Source: Lepas anatifera
Lineage: Eukaryota; Arthropoda; Thecostraca; Lepadidae
Reading direction: 5' to 3'
Assembly: GCA_034440635.1 (NCBI GenBank)
Contig: JAOTON010001898.1
Span: 62,001-126,000, forward strand
Length of the DNA: 64,000 nt
Shown here in pieces: positions 1-8,857 of the stretch. Under the pieces are notes generated by a model, which saw only the letters and a list, made by a program, of their open reading frames with translations, was not told where the DNA came from and did no database searches. The translations under genes were made by a program, and so were the position numbers. Each line of letters begins with the position of its first letter. Position 1 is the stretch's first letter.

Positions 1-327
1 AGCCGCCAAGCTAAGAATCAGAGTTGAGTCAATTGGAAACAAATTGAGTCATCCCTCAGTCTGGATGCAGTATGTCTATCCCATCTCCATCACCAGAGAA
101 ACATTAACATGATTAGCATAATCAGACCCGAAATCGGTTTTTCTTTGTAGTCTGTCTGCTTAGGTACGAAGAAAATTCGTATAAACTAGGCCTTTCAGTG
201 CACAAGCACCCTCATTAGGTAGTTTATTGTAATAAAACAAGCTACACAAATATATCAGTATTTTGCTGAAATGAAACATTTTTGTGTAAAGCTTGGCGTT
301 TAATATGTTTCCAAAGCATTGAATCAA

Positions 328-455
328 ATTATCATAGAGATCTACTATAACGAGAGATATATATAGAGATATATATATAGAGAGATATAACGAGAGATAC
401 ATAGAGATCTATATGCCCCCACGTTATAGTAGATCTCTATGCAAATTATGATACA
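328..455. repeat. AT-rich imperfect hairpin
   Basis: The motif catagagatctactataacg and its reverse complement bracket a run of tatatagaga repeats, so the segment can fold into a stem of about 20 bp. It could be a small MITE remnant or an expanded AT microsatellite. The flanking bases 1-327 and 456-660 show no coding or repeat structure that I can recognise. Confidence 0.5.
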
Positions 456-689
456 TTTTCACAAACACGTGAAGAAGGGCACTGTGGGACATCACTAACG
501 GAGCTTACAAAATTAAGAGTTTTTTAATTAAGTATAAGGTGTCATGGAAATGCGGAGGGGAGGATACCAAATTAGTTCTCCATCTCTTCATATCTACGTT
601 CTAAAATAAAGCTGAGTTCTCGTACTGGGGACAGCCCCTTGTAGAAATTCTTGTTTGGAATTTAGCAGGATGTCTTGCTGGTTTGCAAT

Positions 690-1732
690 GATGGTTACCC
701 CCTCTCTGATCTTCCTGGAGAGTGGATCCATGCGGGTAGAGGCCACAGACATGGAGTAGTTGACCGTCCTTCCCTGGTGGTAAAGAAGGAAGTGTCGCTA
801 CAACCCGTTGTTTTTGTTTTTGTTTTCCACATCGCCCTGGTGCTATAGTCCTCTGGTGTGCACGCTGTAGCTACTCTCTTCATAGCATTGGACGGTGCAG
901 GGCACTCCCACCTGGCCTTGGCCGGGCCTCCTTTCTCCGTTTCTTCCTCTTCCAGAGGCAGAGTGCCAGGCCCCGGTCTCGACAGGCCAGGCACTGTACT
1001 CTGTAGGTGTACCCCGGCCTGGTGCAGGGTCCTCGACCACCAGTGGAGCACACGAAACAACGGCCAGTGTCGGCACAGGGAACTCCCCAAGGGAAACGGC
1101 AGAGCTGGGAGCGAATACTCCCGTCCCCCAGCTCTAACTACCCTGTACCTCCACCTGCTGTTGGTTGCCCAGCGAGCCTCTGCCTCTCTCCACCTGTTAG
1201 CCAGGGTGGAGTTGGGGGTGTGGGGACAGAAGATAACGGTGTATTAGTCACCTTGCTTACACCAGCTGGTCTTCTTCCGCCATTTTTTCACTTCTCCCTC
1301 CCCCTGATTCCATGACTGACCCCCGATTCCATGGGCCTCTACCATTCTCTTCCACCCGACTAAGATACTCGAGATAACTTTCATCCTGCACTTGTCCCCG
1401 TAGCCGGAGTCTCGCATTCTCTCGCTGAAGACGGAGAGCATTTCTGCTTTGGTTTCCCACTCCAGCTCTAGTTTAGAATTCCGTAGTATCCTAAGGCCAT
1501 ATTGAGTGAGGGCAGTGCGTTTGATGGTGGTGGCCATGGCGGAGAGAGCTGGTATTAGCTGCCAGTTTGACATCGGTGTTCGGTAATATTGGTAGAATAG
1601 TTTTGGGTGTTCGTTGTTTCCCTCTTGTTTTCTGATCCAGACCTTTAAGTCAAGTATCGGGAGCTTGCCGTCGTCATTCTTAGTCGGGTAATCTTCATCC
1701 AGTTGAACCATTGGGAGGATAGAGTTGCCCAT
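690..1732 (-). pseudogene. Penelope-like retroelement, C-terminal part (RT end, Cys-rich and GIY-YIG-like region)
   Basis: Read on the minus strand, 1732-1244 gives an open segment with LPILDLKVWI followed by YYRTPMSNWQLIPALSAM. This matches, from memory, the end of the reverse transcriptase in Penelope-like elements (PLEs) of cnidarians and crustaceans. Further on, in shifted frames, come a cysteine-rich stretch (CFVCSTGGRGPCTRPGY) and a segment with TRGL then HQGD and REGVTI, which resembles the C-terminal GIY-YIG nuclease region of the same family. Frames change near 1240 and 860, so the copy is dead. It continues at 2131-2361 and 5540-6240; the three pieces are one element split by two insertions. 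The family assignment rests on remembered motifs, not a search. Confidence 0.65.
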
Positions 1733-2130
1733 CTTTTTTTTGCTTTTTATTTTATTATTTTAGGATTTTTATGCTTTTAGATGCCTTTATGGTAGTATTT
1801 TTCATATGGTAGTCTATCTTCATATATTTTATTTTACGCCCACGTAGTTCATCATTTTTAGCAGCAGCAGCTTCCATGCGGAGGCTATCGTTGTATTTTA
1901 TATATACATATACTTTTATACATTTTTAGAGTGCCTTTTTAAGCCATGGAGAGACTCTGTAATGTCATGTGTAGGATATGTGTGGGTGGTTGACTGTGGA
2001 AGCGTGCGAGTGTGGAGTGTGATCCCTTACGGAATGTTGAACGATTTTAACCAACGACTGCAACCATAAGTGGGCTCTGGCCTGTGGCTGTTCTTGTCTA
2101 ATAAACATAAACATAAACATAAACATATTT
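1733..2130 (+). mobile_element. Retroelement 3' tail inserted in the Penelope-like element
   Basis: This is a non-coding segment of about 400 bp ending at 2098-2126 in a short tandem tail (taaaca)n, typical of CR1/Jockey-type LINE or SINE 3' ends. The flanking host codons rejoin across it: MRSMVEI ends near 2131 and GNSILPMVQLDEDYP resumes at 1729. It is therefore an insertion into the retroelement. No coding part of the inserted element is present. Confidence 0.55.
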
Positions 2131-2361
2131 CTACCATGCTCCTCATATCTGCTGGCAGCATGTTGTGCTGTTCTACCGTGCCATCAGTTATGACCATTTT
2201 TCCTCCCATGCCGGTGCTCCAGGGGCCCACCACCCATCTTGTCCCAGGGGTCAGTGGTTTTCCTGCCATACTTTCATCGTCAATGTAGCTGGAGTGGAGG
2301 TAGGATGGCGTTAGTGTTGGCCAGTGATAGCAGCTTCCTGTCCCGCCACAGCAAAACCACC
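2131..2361 (-). pseudogene. Penelope-like retroelement, catalytic YIDD segment
   Basis: The minus strand reads LLWRDRKLLSLAN, then after a frame change SYIDDESMAGKPLTPGTRW, then MLPADMRSMVEI. YIDD is the catalytic motif C of reverse transcriptase, expected between the upstream palm region (5540-6240) and the thumb-like region (690-1732). The piece is bounded by the palindromic element at 2362 and by a LINE tail at 2130. It cannot be functional. Confidence 0.65.
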
Positions 2362-2769
2362 AGAGCAAGTCGTCGCAAAACAATTCCCGATTTCCGATTA
2401 TGAGTAGTGATTTTATTATGCGTGATATGTTGCAAATATGATGCAAGCAAAACAAATCCGATGAATCTACGCTTAATGGGCGCGGAACGGCCTTTTCTGA
2501 AGGTATGTTTTCAGTAGGACGGCGTTGAAGTCTCCATCGACTTCACAATGCATTGTTGTCAGTATCCTTACAGCACGGTAACTTTTAGACTAACATCAAA
2601 ACGTCGGATCCATTTGCACCCGACCTGTAGCCAGGCGGATGCACTGGGTACCCGGGCAGCTGCTGAGAGGCCAGGGCACTCTCTGGTCCGTTCCTGGTCA
2701 CCCTCTTGTATTGAAGCTAGGTGAATTTCTCGAGTTTTGAGCCTTAACAAATTTGAAAATTGTCGACCT

Positions 2770-2940
2770 CCCCCCCCCGCACTTTAGAAAAAAAAAAAAA
2801 ACGAGGGGCAACCCCCCCTTGACCCCCCCCCCCCCCCCCCCCTTCCCCACCCTAATTTTTCCCCCACCCCAACCACGACCCCAAAAAACACCAACACCCC
2901 CCAAAAAAAAAAAAAAAAAAAAACCACCCCCCCCCCCAAC

Positions 2941-2996
<56 letters not shown>

Positions 2997-3040
2997 AAAA
3001 AAAAAAAAAAAAAAATTAAAAAAAAAAAAAAAAAAAAAAT

Positions 3041-3081
<41 letters not shown>

Positions 3082-3113
3082 AAAAAAAAAAATAAAAAAA
3101 ATAAAATTTATAA
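2770..3113. repeat. Poly-C / poly-A low-complexity block
   Basis: The block consists of runs of C, then C/A mixtures, then more than 150 bases almost entirely A. It lies between gtcgacct and the TTAA of the MITE. In the opposite arm the equivalent sequences (aggtcaac and ttaa near 5130) are directly adjacent, so it is an extra 344 bp in the left arm. It may be a true homopolymer expansion or a sequencing or assembly artefact. The lysine, proline and phenylalanine runs it can encode are meaningless. Confidence 0.85.
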
Positions 3114-3117
3114 TTAA

Positions 3118-3537
3118 AGGGAATGTGGCATCTTGGTGGAATGCTGGAATTTAGTGTAATTAGGGGTACTTTTAGGCGACAATCATGGAACCGTCCATGA
3201 TTTCTCCGAAAAATGTACAATAAGTTCAATATTTTAATTTTTTAAATGCGCCTCAAGGGGAAAAATAAATATCTGCCTGTGGATGATGTCATGGTCTGGT
3301 AACCACTATCATATTCAATAGGCTTCAAAGGCTTCGATTGAATGATACTCACCGTGACGTCAGCATGTGGCCTGCTGCTCAGGGCACATGAGGGGTACAT
3401 TTCAGGTAGGTTTTAGCTTTTATCTACGGAAGCTTCGAGTTTCAAGACAAATGAGACATTGAGTACCGGGTTTTCCGGCATGCTTTACAACTTGGCTATC
3501 TCAGTCAAAATCACGTTATGAAGGTGCCACATTCCCT
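3118..3537. mobile_element. TTAA-flanked MITE, left-arm copy
   Basis: The element starts AGGGAATGTGGCA and ends TGCCACATTCCCT, giving perfect 13-bp TIRs flanked on both sides by TTAA (3114-3117 and 3538-3541). TTAA duplication is known for piggyBac and Kolobok elements. It is 420 bp with no coding content. A sister copy lies inverted at 4682-5126. Confidence 0.8.
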
Positions 3538-3541
3538 TTAA

Positions 3542-3740
3542 CGACGCACCAACCTCTTGGATTATACGGTGTCGCCAACTCTCATCCTGTTGGGAGGGAT
3601 AGTCAGGCTGTTCTTATTCACTGTCACTGCCGGGGATTTGAGCCCAGAACCTATTGTGCAGGATACAAATGTGCTGCCTACTGCAACACAGCACCCCCTC
3701 CCCTCCACCCTTAATAACTTTGGCTGGTCAGCTGGTTGAG
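3542..3740 (-). mobile_element. tRNA-derived SINE, left-arm copy
   Basis: This is the reverse complement of 4480-4677. It shares the 3' module (cag.atgagagtt.gcga.a.cgtata, then gttggtgcgt) with the SINE at 54720-54905, and has a B-box-like ggctcaaatcc. It directly abuts the TTAA of the MITE. Confidence 0.6.
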
Positions 3741-3879
3741 CTTTTTCTCTAGTTGAGCAACTACTCAGATTTGGGTCTGACTACGAGCGTGGTTTGTATG
3801 TAAGACCTTGGAGTAAGACAGTGTAGTAATGTAATAACCAAATGATCAGACTGGGAGGCTGTAGGTGGGCTATCCTGTG

Positions 3880-4116
3880 CTCACTCTGAGCCTTCCTGCC
3901 GAGGAGATGAAGATGTTCCAGACTACTTCCATGAAAGTTGTCGACTTACTCGTTCATGGTAAGGGCGTGGAACTGTGTGTGAAGGAGGTAACGGCCGACT
4001 CCGAGGCTGTGTTCGGATACGACAGGAGGGACGGCTTCATCAGGGCTAGGCTTACTCACAGGCAGATGACCGGCAAAGTGAGGCCCAAGAAAGACCTTGC
4101 AATGGTCTGCTTATAG
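3880..4116 (+). CDS. Coding-like terminal exon captured in the palindrome loop
   Basis: An open frame ends at TAG 4114-4116 and encodes about 70 residues containing TTSMKVVDLLVHGKGVELCV and VFGYDRRDGFIRARLTHRQM. It is GC-rich with balanced codon use, unlike the AT-rich arms. A pyrimidine-rich tract (ctcactctgagccttcctgccgag) just before it could be a 3' splice site near 3903, and AATAAA follows at about 4263. It looks like the last exon of a host gene carried between inverted repeats. I do not recognise the family. It might instead be part of the element's own gene. Confidence 0.4.
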   Translation, partial: LTLSLPAEEMKMFQTTSMKVVDLLVHGKGVELCVKEVTADSEAVFGYDRRDGFIRARLTHRQMTGKVRPKKDLAMVCL

Positions 4117-4479
4117 AAAGCATGCATAACAAGTAAAACTCATGTCTAATGTACTACGGAATCAATGTGTATTGTGTAATGTGTGAAGAATATTGGAGTT
4201 GCCACGTCATCTGCAAATATATGATGGTGATTAAGACATAGAGCATTAAGCATGCGTCAGACAAATAAATACGACAAACAAATAGAATTAGTCGTCAATC
4301 TGCATTGTTTCAGAACTGTGTGCCTCAAAATGCCCATGACGCAGGATAGCATACCTACAGCCTATAGTCTGATCATTTGGTTATTACATTACTACACTGT
4401 CTTACTCCAAGGTCTTACATACAAACCACGCTCGTAGTCAGACCCAAATCTGAGTAGTTGCTCAACTAGAGAAAAAGCT

Positions 4480-4677
4480 CAACCAGCTGACCAGCCAAAG
4501 TTATTAAGGGTGGAGGGGAGGGGGGTGCTGTGTTGCAGTAGGCAACACATTTGTATCCTGCACAATAGGTTCTGGGCTCAAATCCCCGGCAGTGACAGTG
4601 AATAAGAACAACCTGACTATCCCTCCCAACAGGATGAGAGTTAGCGACACCGTATAATCCAAGAGGTTGGTGCGTCG
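4480..4677 (+). mobile_element. tRNA-derived SINE, right-arm copy
   Basis: It contains the B-box-like ggctcaaatcccc, then the shared SINE 3' module aggatgagagttagcgacac and ggttggtgcgt. It matches the SINE at 54720-54905 and mirrors 3542-3740. Confidence 0.6.
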
Positions 4678-4681
4678 TTAA

Positions 4682-5126
4682 AGGGAATGTGGCACCTTTA
4701 TAACGTGATTTTGACTGAGATAGCCAAGTTGTAAAGCATGCCGGAAAACCCGGTACTCAATGTCTCATTTGTCTTGAAACTCGAAGCTTCCGTAGATAAA
4801 AGCTAAAACCTATCTGAAGTGTACCCCTCATGTACCCTCAGCAGCAGGCCACAGTTGTCAGTTGTTGTTGTGACGACATATGCTGACGTCACGGCGAGTA
4901 TCAGTCAATCGAAGCCCTTGAAGCCTATTAAATATGGTAGTAGTTACCAGACCATGATATCATCCACAGGCAGATATTTATTTTTTCCCTAGAGGCGCAT
5001 CTTAAAATTAAAATATTGAGCTTATTGCACATTTTTCGGAGAAATCATGGACGGTTCCATTCTTTCCGCTAAAATTACCTCTAATTACACTAAATTCCAG
5101 GATTCGACCGAGATGCCACATTCCCT
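4682..5126. mobile_element. TTAA-flanked MITE, right-arm copy
   Basis: The TIRs AGGGAATGTGGCA and TGCCACATTCCCT are bounded by TTAA at 4678-4681 and 5127-5130. At 445 bp it is slightly longer than the left-arm copy; an extra stretch near 4855-4890 (repeats of tgttgttgt) accounts for the difference. Confidence 0.8.
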
Positions 5127-5539
5127 TTAAAGGTCAACAATTTCCAAAGTTGTTAAGGTTCAAAACTCGAGAAATCCACCTATCTTCAATAGAAGGGGGT
5201 GACCAGGAAAAGACCAGAGGGTGCCCTGGCCTCTCAGCAGCTCCTCGGGTATCCAGTGCATCCGCCTGGCTACGGGTCGGGTGCAAATAGATCCGATGTT
5301 TTGATGTTAGTCTAAAAGTTACCGTGCTGCAAGGATACTGACAACAATGCATTGTGAAGTCCATGTAGACTTCACCACCATCCTACTGAAAACAAGCCTT
5401 CAGAAAAGGCCGTTCCACGCCCATTAAACGTAGATTCATCGGATTTGTTTTGCTTGCATCATGTTTGCAACATATCACGACATAATAAAATCACTACTCG
5501 TAATCCGAAATCGGAAATTATTTTCTGACGACTTGCTCT

Positions 5540-6240
5540 AATGACCACACCTGCCAGAGCTCCGGCAATCATAAGACCAATTGGTGAGTCCGCTTCTTGC
5601 TTCCTCACAGCACCGGCCCATTGGCAGGTGTGGTTATTGAGGACATCTAGGATAGATATGCGAAGGACTTGGGCCAGTACCACCTTCCTCTCCTGTTCCA
5701 TTGATGGCTGTCTTTTTGGCAGATGGAAAATACTTTTCAACTCCTCCTCCTCCTTCTCTGTCTCCCTGTACAGCTTTCCCATCACCTGTGCTGTTGTAAT
5801 GCCTGGGTAAGTGCCTAGTACCTTTTTCCTGGTGCTCACCAAATCCATCAGGTTTAGGGTGGTAATTTCTTCTCTGGACAGAGTAATATGAATGTATTTG
5901 CTAGCCTCTGCCCAATTTATGCCCTCTATTTTGATGACTGTTTCTAGGGATGCATCAATGACGATGTCTACGGTAGGATCAGCTAGGAGGGATGGATGCT
6001 CGTACATCTGTGCTGCCAACAAATAACTCGTGATATCATTCCTGGAGCTGACTTTATATTCCATGGCAGATATTATCTCCTTGGTGCTTTTGCATACCGC
6101 CTCCATCGTATCATATTCTACAGTCACCTCATTGAGGATGAGGGAGAGCAGGTGGGATGCCCGGCCGTCGTGGGATCGTGAGGCGCCGCAGATGGGCCTG
6201 GCAGACTGTCCTGGCTTCCGGTCTTTGTAACACAGTGTTT
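5540..6240 (-). pseudogene. Penelope-like retroelement, reverse transcriptase N-terminal and palm region
   Basis: The minus strand opens with CYKDRKPGQSARPICGASRS, then HDGRASHLLSLILNEVT, the start of the RT region that I recall from animal PLEs. Next come VDIVIDAS, where motif A would fall, and NHTCQWAGAVRKQEADSPIG followed by LMIAGALAGVVI, which fits the usual NHxYxFGG..Q..GGPIGL block. The frame is open for about 230 codons and stops where the palindromic element begins at 5539. The 5' end is missing beyond 6240, so the copy is 5'-truncated. Confidence 0.65.
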
Positions 6241-6538
6241 AACAGGGCGGAGGAAGATTCAGGTTCGTCATAACACTTTTTACTCGTTTCCCGTTATCCC
6301 ATGTCTTGCACACCCCTAGTCACTTTCAGCCCATTCGGAGGAAAAATACCTATATTGATGGAATTATAATTCCAACGTAGAAAGAGGTGATGTAGTGGTG
6401 ATGTAGCCATGTAGTAGTGGTGTAGTGGTGATGGCTCCACAGAGCGCTATTTAATTCACAGGGCCTCTATTGATGACGATGAAGATAGGTCTAAAAAAAC
6501 TCCCTCCAAAATGTTGTTGTAAATATCTATAAACGTAC

Positions 6539-6650
6539 CGATGTCTCTTCTCCTTTCCAGAATATGGCTCCAGAAGAAGTTGTTGAAGTTGGAGGCCACT
6601 GGCTTCACTTCATTGTGGGCCAGTATCATGTCTAGCAGGGACAGAGATAT
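6539..6650 (-). CDS. Exon C of the repeated-module gene (downstream module)
   Basis: The 112-nt exon is preceded by gttttcag and followed by the donor G|GTACG on the minus strand. It encodes ISLSLLDMILAHNEVKPVAS and then NFNNFFWSHILERRRDI, phase 0 in and phase 1 out. It aligns throughout with the exon at 48155-48266, sharing SLSLLD, KPVASNF and FF. The intron to exon B (7029) is 378 bp and is mostly a 43-bp tandem array. The leftover single G fits the phase of an exon A, as in the other module. The next exon would lie beyond the left edge of the window or be lost. Family unknown; likely helical. Confidence 0.7.
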
Positions 6651-6654
6651 CTGA

Positions 6655-6866
6655 AAACAGAGTCAATCACCACCGTCCTTAAACCACACCACAACGAAAA
6701 CAGAGTCAATCACCACCGTCCTTAAACCACACCACAACGAAAACAGAGTCAATCACCACCGTCCTTAAACCACACCAAAACGAAAACAGAGCCAATCCCC
6801 ACCGTTCTTAAACCACACCACAACGAAAACTGAGTCAATCACCACCGACCTTAAACCACAACGAAA
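6655..6866. repeat. 43-bp tandem repeat, about 5 copies
   Basis: The unit starts aaaacagagtcaatcaccac and continues cgtccttaaaccacaccacaacg. The first copies are identical and later ones diverge. It sits in the short intron between exons C and B. Confidence 0.85.
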
Positions 6867-7028
6867 ACTGGCTAGGGTGGGTCAGGGTGCACATCTTCTA
6901 TGTATGTAGATCGTTTATTGAAGTCATTTACAAAATCGCTATCACAGCAAAGGCAAAAAAGGCAAACCGGAATTCAATGAAGAACGAAACATTGAAACTT
7001 TTACTTCACGCCACATTGTCCTACTTAC

Positions 7029-7172
7029 TTTGAGCTCGCTCGGGGAGATTTGATGCACGCCCTTCTCTTGGAGGTAGCTGTACAGCTTGTTGACCGCGCT
7101 ATCGTTCAAGAAGACAGGTGGCATAGATTCCAGCAAATTGCGGAGTTTAGATACCAGGCCGCTCGAAGTCGT
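7029..7172 (-). CDS. Exon B of the repeated-module gene (downstream module)
   Basis: The exon is 144 nt, entirely open and phase 0 at both ends, with an upstream attgacag acceptor and GTAAGT-type donor. The 48-residue peptide has LVSKLRNLLESMPPVFLNDS, then AVNKLYSYLQEKGVHQISPS. It aligns without gaps to the exon at 55586-55729, with shared PPVF, a conserved Leu spacing, EKG versus SKG, and a Ser-rich end. Amphipathic helices are likely. The intron upstream to exon A (23909) is about 16.7 kb and filled with minisatellites and transposons. I do not recognise the family. Confidence 0.7.
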
Positions 7173-7204
7173 CTGTCAATAGCACATCAGCGTTAGAACA
7201 GCTC

Positions 7205-7625
7205 CACCGGAGACAGCACACTGCTCACTTTTGCACGCCCTGGTTGACAGCACACTTGAGCACGGTCTGGTCGACAGTGCTTACTTGTGCACTTTCTGGT
7301 TGACAGCACACTTGAGCACGGTCTGGTTGACAGTGTTCACTTGTGCACACGGTCTGGTTGACAGTGCTTACTTGTGCACTTTCTGGTTGACAGCACACTT
7401 GAGCACGGTCTGGTTGACAGTGTTCACTTGTGCACACGGTCTGGTTGACAGTGTTCACTTGTGCACACGGTCTGGTTGACAGTGTTCACTTCAGTACGGT
7501 CTGGTTGACAGTGCAAAATTGTGCACGGTCTGGTTGACAGTGCAAAATTGTGTACGGTGTGGTTGACAGTGCAAAATTGTGCACGGTCTGGTTGGCAGTG
7601 CACACTAGTGCACGGTCTGACTAAC
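7205..7625. repeat. About 30-bp minisatellite
   Basis: The units are variants of gcacggtctggttgacagtg followed by ttcacttgt, about 13 degenerate copies, partly arranged as alternating subtypes. The reading frames through it are artefacts of the repeat. Bases 7626-7935 hold degenerate gactggtgggc-type repeats and no gene. Confidence 0.8.
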
Positions 7626-7935
7626 GGCATAGTTTAAGGAATTGGGACTGGTGGGCATTTCGCTGAAAGGGGCACGAATTCCCGCCAAAAGGGCACTCCT
7701 GGAGCACCAAAGACTGGTGACTGGTGGGCGCTCGGCCACTCAAGGTCGTTCACTGGTGAGCATAGCAGGGGGACTAGTGGGCAAAACGTCCTCCACTTTG
7801 TAGCTTAAAATATGCCCTGGTCTGACGGGCAGTGAATATTTGAGCACGATTTTCAATAAATTTTGTCCAAGTTGCTGCAAGTTCGGTTTTTAGAGTCCGC
7901 ACCTCACTCACTCATCAATGAACTGACCATGGAGT

Positions 7936-8293
7936 GTACCGTCTGCACGTCGGTGAGTACATGTCGACCGTTTGTACCGTCTGCACGTCGGTGAGTACAT
8001 GTCGACCGTTTGTACCGTCTGCACGTCGGTGAGTACATGTCGACCGTTTGTACCGTCTGCACGTCGGTGAGTACATGTCGACCGTTTGTACCGTCTGCAC
8101 GTCGGTGAGTACATGTCGACCGTTTGTACCGTCTGCACGTCGGTGAGTACATGTCGACCGTTTGTACCGTCTGCACGTCGGTGAGTACATGTCGACCGTT
8201 TGTACCGTCTGCACGTCGGTGAGTACATGTCGACCGTTTGTACCGTCTGCACGTCGGTGAGTACATGTCGACTGTTTGTACCGTCTGCACGTC
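7936..8293. repeat. 38-bp tandem repeat, 9.4 copies
   Basis: The unit is gtaccgtctgcacgtcggtg plus agtacatgtcgaccgttt. Copies are nearly identical; one substitution (ccg to ctg) appears in the last full unit. Because 38 is not a multiple of three, all three minus-strand frames stay open, giving three overlapping repeat peptides without meaning. Confidence 0.92.
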
Positions 8294-8857
8294 CCGTGTT
8301 TTGATTTCCCTTTTCTCTGAGTGCGACGCCGACTTCGGATTGCAGGATACAATTAGCAGCCATGCTGTCTGGTTGAAGACAAAACAGCACACATCTGGCA
8401 AACAGTGCAAAGCCAAAACGACACCGCTCCTATCTGTGCCTGAGTGTTAAGGTATAATGTCATTGTCAGTCTTCAGTCGTCAAGAGACCATTGCAAATGG
8501 TTCCCCGCGGGTAGTCGAGTCAGAAAGGTCTCCCCAGGGGTGGAATTTGGTGGCTTTGTTCAGGCAAACAGATCATGGATCGACGACGTTTTACAGAACA
8601 TCAATGGTTTGAGCTCGAAGGTTATCCCTTCGGATATCCTCCTCATCCTGCTGATTCTGAGGTATAATCTACCCACCTGGCCATCAAAGGCGGTGTCATG
8701 AACGCCAATTTCCCACTCATTGTGGTCTAGTTTGGGTCCCACAGGACCTACAGGCGGAAGGGAAGCCTTCGCAGCGTCTCTGTCACTTATAATAGACACT
8801 GTCTTTGTCAGTGGAGTAATTTTATATATCTTCAGGGGTGCCCGAGTTGATTGCCGC
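8294..8857. other. Intronic unique sequence
   Basis: Only short open frames are seen, without splice or family support. The tail grades into the 20-bp minisatellite. Confidence 0.5.

Larger units (their letters stand above)
2362..5539. mobile_element. 3.18-kb foldback/long-TIR composite element with exon cargo
   Basis: The arms 2362-3880 and 4341-5539 are inverted repeats of each other. Both ends read AGAGCAAGTCGTC inwards. The flanks aaaaccacc (left) and aatgaccac (right) look like a decayed duplication of about 9 bp. The host Penelope-like frame runs to GVVI on one side and resumes with VVLLW on the other, which confirms insertion. Each arm holds the same SINE and the same TTAA-type MITE at matching positions. 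The left arm alone has a 344-bp homopolymer block. The central loop (about 3881-4340) carries an unrelated GC-rich reading frame. Very long TIRs, 8-9-bp duplications and captured gene pieces are known from MULE-like and foldback transposons, but no transposase is present here to classify it. Confidence 0.75.

Noticed and set aside
858..1315. Plus-strand Pro/Ser-rich frames over 858-1315
   Set aside because: They are antisense shadows of the decayed Cys-rich and nuclease-like region of the Penelope-like element.
2753..3229. Poly-Lys, poly-Pro and poly-Phe frames
   Set aside because: These are homopolymer tracts, probably expansion or sequencing artefact.
7936..8293. CRISPR-like direct repeat array
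   Set aside because: Units are contiguous with no unique spacers; the context is eukaryotic.
7904..8416. Minus-strand frames encoding a repeated DVQTVQTVDMYSPTCRRYKR-type peptide
   Set aside because: They are produced in all three frames by a 38-bp tandem repeat; there is no splice or start context.
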